Of a stretch of DNA of 64,000 nucleotides, positions 57,730 to 64,000 are shown one piece after another. Numbering within the stretch: the stretch's first letter is position 1; every line of letters begins with the position of its first letter. The translations under genes were made by a program, and so were the position numbers. Under the pieces are notes generated by a model. The model was not told the DNA's origin, ran no database searches, and worked only from the letters and a program-made list of their open reading frames with translations. Origin of the DNA: Burkholderia vietnamiensis LMG 10929 (GTDB lineage Bacteria > Pseudomonadota > Gammaproteobacteria > Burkholderiales > Burkholderiaceae). The stretch spans positions 1 through 64,000 of the forward strand of contig NZ_CP009629.1 in NCBI RefSeq assembly GCF_000959445.1, given 5' to 3'.

Positions 57730-57743
57730 TTCTGACGTCAGAA
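57730..57743. repeat. Dispersed 14-bp motif, symmetric variant TTCTGACGTCAGAA
   Basis: Perfect palindrome of two TTCTGAC half-sites; overlaps the last codons of the 57738 gene. Confidence 0.8.
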
Positions 57744-57971
57744 ATCCTCCCCGTCAAAGAGAGAATCCGTGATCGGCTTCAGATTCTCCACCTTCACGGC
57801 AAACTTCACGGTCTCACCATTCTTCCCGACGCCCTCGACGACCATCCGGCTTCCGGGCGCCGGACCAAGAACGCGGACCACGTATCCCCTGCGCAAGGTC
57901 GTACTGTATCGACCGTTATATCGCGCGAGCGCTTTGGGTTCCGGTCGCCACGATTCTCCTTGTTTGCTCAC
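57738..57971 (-). CDS. Small SH3-like/beta-barrel hypothetical protein
   Basis: 77 residues from a GTG at 57971 with GAGGAGG 7 bp upstream. RRGYVVRVLGPAPGSRMVVE and NGETVKFAVKVENLKPI look like a small beta-barrel. Not recognised. Confidence 0.55.
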   Translation of the reverse strand: MSKQGESWRPEPKALARYNGRYSTTLRRGYVVRVLGPAPGSRMVVEGVGKNGETVKFAVKVENLKPITDSLFDGEDF

Positions 57972-58160
57972 CAGAATGCCTCCTCGCACGCTACTTACCG
58001 CGAAAGCCGGTTAGTCGACCATTGCTGCGTCATGAGCGATTATCCAATCCGCCCACGCTATCTCGACCACCGATATTACCCACCATCGATGTGTGAGCGG
58101 TGATTCAAGATACCAGCCAACGTTGGCGATAGCTGGTGCGAACCTAGAACTTAGGTTCTC

Positions 58161-58451
58161 CTACTCCTGAACGATCAAATAGGCGCCGCGATCTTTGCCG
58201 GCAATCCAGGCAGGAGGCTTGCCTCGGCCGCTCCACATCTTGCCAGATGCCGGATCGCGATACTTCGCTTCGACAGGCGCGCGCGACTTCTTCTCACGCT
58301 TGCCGGCCAACTCCCCGACCTTGATCGCAAAATCAGCCATCAGTTGCCGGATGGTCGTCAGCGCTCCTTCCCGTTCTTGCGAGCGGGCCGTTGCGATCTG
58401 CTTATCGAGCGCAGCGCGCTCGGCCAGTAGCTCTCGGTAATTCTTAGTCAT
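58161..58451 (-). CDS. H-NS-family nucleoid protein (paralog 2)
   Basis: 96 residues from the ATG at 58451. Coiled coil (YRELLAERAALDKQIATARS) and the tail YRDPASGKMWSGRGKPPAWI. A GAACCTA/TAGGTTC hairpin at 58140-58158 follows its stop. Confidence 0.8.
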   Translation of the reverse strand: MTKNYRELLAERAALDKQIATARSQEREGALTTIRQLMADFAIKVGELAGKREKKSRAPVEAKYRDPASGKMWSGRGKPPAWIAGKDRGAYLIVQE

Positions 58452-58593
58452 AGGTAAATCAAGCTCCAAAAATAAAGGTGGTACCGCTCTCATGCTTTTC
58501 GAATCAGGCAACGCGGAGATGGCCTGCTAATGCTAGCGCCGCAGCAGAATGATATCAAGCTATTTTTATATCACTCTGAAATTTGATTCGGCA

Positions 58594-58800
58594 TCATTTC
58601 GCCGTAGAGCATTTTCTGTAACGCTGAAGCGCATGGAATGCCCAAAGGGTCGCGGGCAACCATCCCACGATGCTCAACTGGAGCAGCAAACAAGCTACGC
58701 TCGCTGCAGGGCGCCGAATCGTCAAGAACGTCAACCAGGGAAACACTGCCGCGATCGCAAGACGCTTCAGCCCTTGCTGTAGCTTTCGGTCTACCGCCAT
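58594..58800 (-). CDS. Small membrane protein, YqaE/Pmp3-like
   Basis: 68 residues with two membrane segments (LAIAAVFPWLTFLTIRR; VACLLLQLSIVGWLPATLWA). The GWLPATLWAFHAL end resembles YqaE/Pmp3 proteins. Overlaps the upstream gene by 10 bp, so it is coupled. Confidence 0.55.
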   Translation of the reverse strand: MAVDRKLQQGLKRLAIAAVFPWLTFLTIRRPAASVACLLLQLSIVGWLPATLWAFHALQRYRKCSTAK

Positions 58801-59615
58801 CCGTCAGATCCCTCAGTTTCCTCATCATACGCACGAGTACCATTGCATTCTGGATAGGCAGAGCACCCCCAAAGAGCGCTTCCGTGTCTCCGCGAATACC
58901 GTCGGCACATTGGGTGCCCGCAGTCCGGACATAACGGTGCGCTGCTTCCTAATCTCGAAATCGCACCAGATCCACGCTGCACCGATCCTACAAGTTCCAG
59001 CAAGTTGTCGCCGCTGACCAACTCGATGTCCTTCCCGTCAGCGAAGGCCCGCGCGTCACGTGTGAATTTCCCCACGCACACGATTTTCACGCCCGACGCC
59101 TGATGATGAAGCATCAGACCGGCCATTTCCCGTACAACGCTCGCGCCTACGCTATTCGCGCGCCACTGCTTGCATTGCACGAGGATTTTCTCGCGCGGCC
59201 GTATCAACACGAGATCTACACCGCCATCGGCTCCTCCTTGGCCAACGACATTCACGACATATCCGAGTCTCCTGTAAGCCTCACCGACGAGCCGCTCAAA
59301 TTCTCTCCAGCTCAACTCCTTCAGACTATTGAGGTTTCGCTGCGAGTCCAGCAGCTGGCCGCGCAAGTCAGCTCGCCACGCAGCGACCAGGCCGGACAGA
59401 CAACCGACCGCGGCCAGCACTAGTGCGAACCGCAAGGACCAGCGCGACGCGAACAGCAACGCAAGTGCGTCCCATCGAGCCCGGTGTTCAGAGACCGCAG
59501 CATGATGCAAGGCGATCCAAGCCACGAGGACCGCCAGCCCGAGCATCGGACCAATCCACCACGAAGCGCCCCACGGCAAAAGCCGCACGTGCCGGGACCG
59601 GCGGCGCCTCGTCAT
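58791..59615 (-). CDS. Membrane-anchored Mrr-like nuclease with topoisomerase-type zinc ribbon
   Basis: 274 residues. Two N-terminal membrane segments (WIGPMLGLAVLVAWIALHH; LRFALVLAAVGCLSGLVAA). An Mrr_cat/restriction-endonuclease-like domain begins LSWREFERLVGEAYRRLGYV and has GGADGGVDLVLI and ILVQCKQW (D...QxK). The C-terminal zinc ribbon is CPDCGHPMCRR and CSAYPECNGTR. A membrane-bound nuclease inside a transfer operon might act on DNA during entry. Inference. Confidence 0.75.
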   Translation of the reverse strand: MTRRRRSRHVRLLPWGASWWIGPMLGLAVLVAWIALHHAAVSEHRARWDALALLFASRWSLRFALVLAAVGCLSGLVAAWRADLRGQLLDSQRNLNSLKELSWREFERLVGEAYRRLGYVVNVVGQGGADGGVDLVLIRPREKILVQCKQWRANSVGASVVREMAGLMLHHQASGVKIVCVGKFTRDARAFADGKDIELVSGDNLLELVGSVQRGSGAISRLGSSAPLCPDCGHPMCRRYSRRHGSALWGCSAYPECNGTRAYDEETEGSDGWR

Positions 59616-59983
59616 CCTTGCGGCTCCGTTACGGGGCAGCTTTTGTCGGCGTGAGCTTCAACCATTCGGTATTGCGTGACCAAAAGCGTCACCATGCTCG
59701 TTTTCTCACCCAACCAGACCTTGCCACTAACTCGCAAAACCCCGGCCTCACGGGGCAGCGTGACGCGCGCTGCGTCGAAGGCGATGTTCACTCGCGCATC
59801 GTGCGTCTCCAGCACACCGAAGACGCGATCGCGGTACATGTTGCCCGCATTAGGTTGGAAAAACCCCTCGACGTCGTGCATGACCGGCAACCGCTTACCT
59901 ACACGTCGCAACGCTGCAAGCAGCGTAGACGGCCGTTGATCGAAAGTAGCCGTATTACCTCCCCGTCTCTCAATGAAATTCAA
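59612..59983 (-). CDS. Hypothetical protein of the transfer operon
   Basis: About 123 residues. Start uncertain: the likely choice is a TTG at 59983 within the end of the virB1-like gene, since no ATG/GTG follows the GGGGAGG a few codons later. Beta-rich C-terminal half (VTLPREAGVLRVSGKVWLGE; SMVTLLVTQYRMVEA). Overlaps the Mrr-like gene by 4 bp. Confidence 0.5.
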   Translation of the reverse strand: MNFIERRGGNTATFDQRPSTLLAALRRVGKRLPVMHDVEGFFQPNAGNMYRDRVFGVLETHDARVNIAFDAARVTLPREAGVLRVSGKVWLGEKTSMVTLLVTQYRMVEAHADKSCPVTEPQG

Positions 59984-60665
59984 CGTCCAACTCCGAAAAT
60001 TTCGCCTGCAACAGCCCGCTGGAGCGCCGCGACTCACCGTACGCGCGCGCCGATCGACGCACCGATCCTGCAGGACTAGCCGAGACCGTGCGCAATGCTG
60101 TCGTTCTCAATTCCGGCACTGTCGCGCCGGCATTTGTCACAACGCGCTGAACGTACCCATTCGAGAAGCCGGAGTCGAAATTTCCCGTGTTATAGGCGGA
60201 TATCGCCGCGAGCAACGCGGTTTGCTGATCCTTGTATTGCCTCAAAGCGTTGAGATAGAAGTCAGTCAGAATCTGCCCGCCCGCTTTCAAATTCACGCAC
60301 GGATCGAGCACCTGCTCAACAGTGAGGCCAAGGCGCGACAGGTTCTGACTACTGACCTGCGTCAACCCGATATCGACCAGATGCCCGTCATTAATCAGCG
60401 ACTTCGCAATATCCGCAGCCTCTTGCGCTGTGCTCGGGTAGAAGCTCCGCACCATCGACTTCCGAAGCGACCACGGCAAATTGCGAGGACCGCTGTCCGC
60501 GAGCACGTACATATGACCGCGGGACTCGGTACGCACGATCGCGCTCAACGTAGTCGGGTGTACGCCTGGAGCACATTGCGCCATTAGCGTTGTGAGATCC
60601 TGCGCATGGGCAGCTTCCAACGTCAGAAGCACGCCAACCACAGCGCACATCAGTCGGATCAGCAT
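59970..60665 (-). CDS. virB1: VirB1-like lytic transglycosylase
   Basis: 231 residues. Signal peptide ends near AHA (residue 21). The SLT domain has IVRTESRG (catalytic Glu), VDIGLTQVSSQN and LLAAISAYNTGNF. It cleaves peptidoglycan locally so that the type IV secretion channel can assemble. The C-terminal 45 residues are Arg/Ser-rich. A 14-bp motif lies in the signal-peptide codons. Confidence 0.9.
   Translation of the reverse strand: MLIRLMCAVVGVLLTLEAAHAQDLTTLMAQCAPGVHPTTLSAIVRTESRGHMYVLADSGPRNLPWSLRKSMVRSFYPSTAQEAADIAKSLINDGHLVDIGLTQVSSQNLSRLGLTVEQVLDPCVNLKAGGQILTDFYLNALRQYKDQQTALLAAISAYNTGNFDSGFSNGYVQRVVTNAGATVPELRTTALRTVSASPAGSVRRSARAYGESRRSSGLLQAKFSELDVEFH
60615..60628. repeat. Dispersed 14-bp near-palindrome TTCCAACGTCAGAA, intragenic
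   Basis: Within the signal-peptide codons of the virB1-like gene. Confidence 0.85.
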
Positions 60666-61300
60666 CGCTTCACCTCCTTGCTTTTATAAAATGACATCAG
60701 TGCTCGCTCGAGCCTTGCGGCGATCGCATTCGCACCTTTCTCATCCCAGCCGCATCCGCGGAAGGCCGCCGTCCCCTCGTGCCGCAGGACGGACGGCTCC
60801 AACCAACCTCCCGTATCCGGAAGCGCCCGGTCCACGCCTCCGACGGCCACAAGAAGTGCAAATTCTTTCGGACATTCGATCCTTAGCCAGTCTTGTATCT
60901 GCGCTCGATCGCTGAACTGGTCGTAATGTTGCGCGAGCACTCGCGACAACTCACTACCGATCATGTCGCTCAAACCCCACGGCCGCGCATCCCCTTCAAA
61001 TCGCTCAAAATCGACAGGCGACTCGATCGCCACGACTCGCCGGCCGAACTGCCCGTCGCAGTTCGCGGAAACGAGCAGCACGAGCAATAGCCTTTCCATC
61101 GCGGAGATCCGCGGCCAGAATGTTGTCCAACGCGTCTGATAGCTTTCCAGCGATTCGAGGCACCAGTTGTACCGTTGCAAGAGCTTGAAAAGGTGTAACG
61201 CTGCGTCGCGCGTCATCTCCACGGGTTCCCGACCCGGTAACACCTTCACTTTCACATGAGACGTTGCCGCGCGCACATCGCCCAAATTTGCGCTCGCCAT
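60659..61300 (-). CDS. Hypothetical transfer-operon protein
   Basis: 213 residues, mostly helical (AALHLFKLLQRYNWCLESLE, ISAMERLLLVLLVSANCDGQ). ATGA overlap with traG upstream and 7-bp overlap with the virB1-like gene. Not recognised. Tight coupling implies a transfer role. Confidence 0.65.
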   Translation of the reverse strand: MASANLGDVRAATSHVKVKVLPGREPVEMTRDAALHLFKLLQRYNWCLESLESYQTRWTTFWPRISAMERLLLVLLVSANCDGQFGRRVVAIESPVDFERFEGDARPWGLSDMIGSELSRVLAQHYDQFSDRAQIQDWLRIECPKEFALLVAVGGVDRALPDTGGWLEPSVLRHEGTAAFRGCGWDEKGANAIAARLERALMSFYKSKEVKRC

Positions 61301-63825
61301 CAGCTAACGGCCCCCTGCTTGCCCGTATATTTGATCGCAACTTCCTCCCCGATCTTCACTACCCTATCGAGCTTCGATTTGCGATGCACGGATACCTGCG
61401 CACGGTCCTGCAATTTTTGTAGGATCACGTAATGGCTCGTATCGAGCAACACGCGTCCCGAGTAGCGCCGATCCGGCACCACGCGCTCGATTGTCGGCTC
61501 GATTTTTTCGCCCTCCTTTTCCTCCAGTTCATGGAAATAGTCGCGAGTCTTTCGCCGAGCTGCGCGCTCGTGGACGGAGATATCTCTGTAGAAGCCCGTC
61601 TGGGAAAAATGCCTGAATGGCGACGGATCCTTGACTACGAAATGAACTTCGAATGCTTCGTTCACGTCGAAGTCCCCGATATTGCCGACAGGCCGCGCAA
61701 CGAACTTAAGATCGTCCGTCGTCAGCGGCCGATCGACGATTTCGCCGCGGCTATCGAACAATGCAAAATCGAATTCCTGCACTACCTCCCGCTCGACGTG
61801 CTCCTGCTTGACGACGATTCTCACCGGCGGAAACTCGCGATAGACGTTGATCGTTACGACAAGGTCGTTGCCTTTTTGCGGCCGTTCACAATGAACCATG
61901 AACCATTCACCGACCACCTTCCCGCGCTCGCCGGCATACGTCATAGCGACGCGGCTCGGAGGGGAGATCTTTGCCCGCTTCTGAAATTCAGGCATTTCGT
62001 AGTACTTCAGCTTCTTGCCCCGAATTGGCGGATGCCCCGTATTGAAGACGAGAATCTCGTCTCGCGGAAGCCTCATCACTTCGTCCTGCGTGAGAAGATT
62101 GCGCTCCACGTGCTCTTCTGAAATGCTCATCTGTCCGAGCATCGCGCTTAAGCGGTTGCCCGAGTAGGACACGTTCTGTCGCTTTACTGTGGTTACACCC
62201 GTCCGCCGTGAGATGTCGTCGGCCGACTGCAACGTGTTTGGCGCGTACGCAATACGCAACTGGCACCCGGCCGATATCGTCTCGTTATCCCCATAGACCT
62301 CCTTCAGTTGGATCCCATCTTGCACGAACAGGAAGGCCGTGATGCCGTAACCGGCGAGATACCCTAGCCCGTCCTGCAACTGCTCGAGCTTACGCAATGA
62401 CGGCAGTTCATCAATTTGAAGAAGCAAGCGATGGAGATAGTCCTTTACGCTCTTGCCATCCTCGAACGCCATGTTTGCGGTGAGTCGGCGCAACAGGAAT
62501 GTGATGAACAACCGGATGAGCGGGCGCAGCCGTTCCTTGTCGGACGGCGGCACGATCAGGTAGAAGCTAACGGGTTTCGCATGATTCATCAGGTCCGTGA
62601 CGCTGAAGTCGGACCTCGCTGTATTCCTGGCCACGATCGGCTCCGTGTACAGGCTCAGCTTTGTCTTTGCCGTCGAAAGAACGCTATTACGCTCCTTCTC
62701 TTCCTTGTTGAGCATTGCGCGTGCGGAAATCGCAACCTGCGGATGAGTCTTCGTTGGATTTCCGCCTGAGTCCAGCCATCCCATGCTGCCGTCCGGGTCG
62801 TGCTCCGCCTGCAACATTCGAAGGAACATCTGTTCGGGGTCTTCAAAGCTCGGATCAGCCATGTACGTTGACACGCCAGTCAGCGACTTATCACGCTCAT
62901 AGTATTTGACGTGAAGAATTAGCCCGGTGAGAAACTCGTAGGACGTGCTGACCCAGTGATCGTCCATGCCCTCGCCGTCCGGGTCCGCGATCGCCTGTGC
63001 GAGGTTCTGCGCGTCCATGACATCGTATTCGCTAAACGCTCGGAGCTCGTCCAACGCGTTCCAGCATGCTGCTACGTTATAGCGGCTCCTGCCGTCGATA
63101 CTTTTCTGATCAAGCGCTGTCGGGTCGAACCGAATAACAAGCGTGCCGGCGGTATGCCGGAAGCCGCTCGTCAGCTCGAAATTCTCCCCCTTGATGTCAT
63201 TCGTCGCCGTACTCTCTGGGTACGACAGCAGCGTAGTAATGACTGGGCCAACGCCCTTACCGCTTCGACTTGGTGCCTCGCAAAGCGCATGTGCGGGATC
63301 GCTGTAACGCATTACCTGCCGGCCGGCCGACGAGTCGAACAGTCCGACATAGAGTCCCGCGGCTTTAAATCGCTTGAGCCGGCGACGCCACACCGGCCCT
63401 TCCCAACGTTCGTATGAGATAAGCCCCATCTTCTGCACATCACGCTCCGTCGCCCACCTGGCTGAGCCATGAAGCTCGTCGTGCGATTCGCTTTTCAGGC
63501 TTCGTCGGTAATAGAGCACGAATCCGGCGACGGTGCTTGCGACGATCCCGGCGCAAATGATGTAGAGCATCCTGGACACGTACGTGCCCAGCAACCCCTT
63601 CGCACCGACCCATTCGGACGCCCACTCGATACACGAGAAGGGCTGGTAGATTTTGACTCTGCTTCCGAAGTGGAAAGCGGCGTCGCCGAGGCCATCCTGA
63701 TATTGAACGGCCGCGGCGAAATACTGCGTCGCGCACCACAGCGATAGTATTACGCCAAGGCAAAAGAGGAAGATGATCTGGCCGCTGAAGCGAACCGATT
63801 GATTTCGCTGCCCCGCCACGCGCAT
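61300..63825 (-). CDS. traG: VirD4/TraG-type coupling protein with KfrB-like C-terminus
   Basis: 841 residues. Two N-terminal membrane segments (about 14-40 and 84-105). Walker A is EAPSRSGKGVG (183-193) and Walker B LLLQIDELPSL (near 465). The partner motif ATNDIKGENFELTSGFR is typical of VirD4/TraG. This ATPase brings the relaxase-DNA complex to the secretion channel. The last about 65 residues (RRYSGRVLLDTSHYVILQ, then VSVHRKSKL, IGEEVAIKYTGKQG) are an extra domain like KfrB. Confidence 0.9.
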   Translation of the reverse strand: MRVAGQRNQSVRFSGQIIFLFCLGVILSLWCATQYFAAAVQYQDGLGDAAFHFGSRVKIYQPFSCIEWASEWVGAKGLLGTYVSRMLYIICAGIVASTVAGFVLYYRRSLKSESHDELHGSARWATERDVQKMGLISYERWEGPVWRRRLKRFKAAGLYVGLFDSSAGRQVMRYSDPAHALCEAPSRSGKGVGPVITTLLSYPESTATNDIKGENFELTSGFRHTAGTLVIRFDPTALDQKSIDGRSRYNVAACWNALDELRAFSEYDVMDAQNLAQAIADPDGEGMDDHWVSTSYEFLTGLILHVKYYERDKSLTGVSTYMADPSFEDPEQMFLRMLQAEHDPDGSMGWLDSGGNPTKTHPQVAISARAMLNKEEKERNSVLSTAKTKLSLYTEPIVARNTARSDFSVTDLMNHAKPVSFYLIVPPSDKERLRPLIRLFITFLLRRLTANMAFEDGKSVKDYLHRLLLQIDELPSLRKLEQLQDGLGYLAGYGITAFLFVQDGIQLKEVYGDNETISAGCQLRIAYAPNTLQSADDISRRTGVTTVKRQNVSYSGNRLSAMLGQMSISEEHVERNLLTQDEVMRLPRDEILVFNTGHPPIRGKKLKYYEMPEFQKRAKISPPSRVAMTYAGERGKVVGEWFMVHCERPQKGNDLVVTINVYREFPPVRIVVKQEHVEREVVQEFDFALFDSRGEIVDRPLTTDDLKFVARPVGNIGDFDVNEAFEVHFVVKDPSPFRHFSQTGFYRDISVHERAARRKTRDYFHELEEKEGEKIEPTIERVVPDRRYSGRVLLDTSHYVILQKLQDRAQVSVHRKSKLDRVVKIGEEVAIKYTGKQGAVS

Positions 63826-63883
63826 AGCACACCCGATAGTGATTTAGATATAGCATAATCCTACCTCAAAATCGGGGTGCCAA

Positions 63884-64000
63884 CTAGCCGTAGTATCTCT
63901 CGCGGCTCATGCTCTTGTCTTTCTCCGCCGTCTCTACCTGGCCTCGACCGTTGCTGTAGACGATTTGAGCAGCCTTCCCCACTGAGGGCACTTTGTCCAG
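63884..64000 (-). CDS. C-terminus of a protein continuing beyond the window, KfrB-like end
   Basis: Minus-strand frame open from the window edge to TAG at 63884, 38 residues. LDKVPSVGKAAQIVYSNGRG followed by QVE matches the final strand region of a KfrB-type domain. It lies upstream of traG in the same direction. The remainder, and therefore the function, is not visible. Confidence 0.6.
   Translation of the reverse strand: MDKVPSVGKAAQIVYSNGRGQVETAEKDKSMSRERYYG

Noticed and set aside
1450..60628. 14-bp motif as a ParB parS site
   Set aside because: No ParB is seen, and the sequence does not match the Burkholderia parS sites I know. Left as an unexplained repeat.
1..64000. CRISPR arrays, rRNA genes, plasmid replication initiator
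   Set aside because: Looked for regular spaced repeats, rRNA-like sequence and Rep-like proteins; none seen.

Overview
The window looks like part of a large conjugative plasmid (or a plasmid-derived integrated element) from Burkholderia or a close relative. The reasons are high GC, a DUF3717 protein, Burkholderia-type H-NS-like proteins, a SOS-box imuA-imuB-dnaE2 cassette, a transfer region with relaxase, coupling protein and VirB1-like transglycosylase, and a very large polyvalent methylase/helicase. No replication gene is visible. The species cannot be named from the sequence alone. Layout, 0-5.4 kb: transfer-associated genes on the minus strand (TraB-like hydrolase running off the window, two ParA/TraL-like ATPases, a membrane protein, unknowns, DUF3717). 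5.4-13.8 kb: a DNA-modification module. It holds a small HTH regulator, a C5-cytosine methyltransferase with seven internal repeats, a second (SPPY) methyltransferase, a PAPS-reductase-like PP-loop protein, and on the opposite strand a protein resembling tRNA/DNA-guanine transglycosylases (DpdA-like). Five copies of a 17-bp inverted repeat (consensus TGTACCCAAYGGGTACA) lie in front of these transcription units and of the adjacent TraL operon, so the module looks like one regulon. 13.8-17.9 kb: mobilisation region (oriT-like repeats, MobC-like protein, MOBP relaxase). 18-29.4 kb: accessory genes, including a decayed tyrosine recombinase, a HARE-HTH/HNH nuclease, an intact 796-residue tyrosine recombinase and an AbiEii-like toxin pair. 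29.4-39.8 kb: a striking one-directional array of about 25 small genes, mostly of unknown function. Their junctions share a GGAAAAC signature (GTTTTCC on the plus strand). The array contains duplicated and decaying genes and a 514-bp direct repeat carrying a tRNA-like sequence. It is bounded by a VapBC pair. 40.7-48.8 kb: an H-NS-like protein, a SRAP-domain protein and the SOS mutasome operon, with an IS110-family element inserted at the imuA/imuB junction. 49-51.3 kb: zinc ribbon, DUF1173 protein and methyltransferase debris. 51.3-57.5 kb: the 2046-residue methylase/helicase, with a second well-formed gene nested in another frame. 57.7-64 kb: transfer operon (H-NS paralog, Mrr-like nuclease, VirB1-like, TraG/VirD4-like). 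How it fits together: MobC, relaxase, coupling protein and VirB1-like enzyme serve transfer. The modification module, H-NS paralogs and polyvalent protein plausibly protect or conceal the incoming DNA. The mutasome, VapBC and AbiEii-like genes are stability or fitness cargo. Three scattered-sequence signals run through the window: the 17-bp operator family, an 11-copy 14-bp near-palindrome (TTCCAACGTCAGAA), and the GGAAAAC junction of the small-gene array. A KfrB-like C-terminal domain also recurs on four otherwise unrelated proteins.
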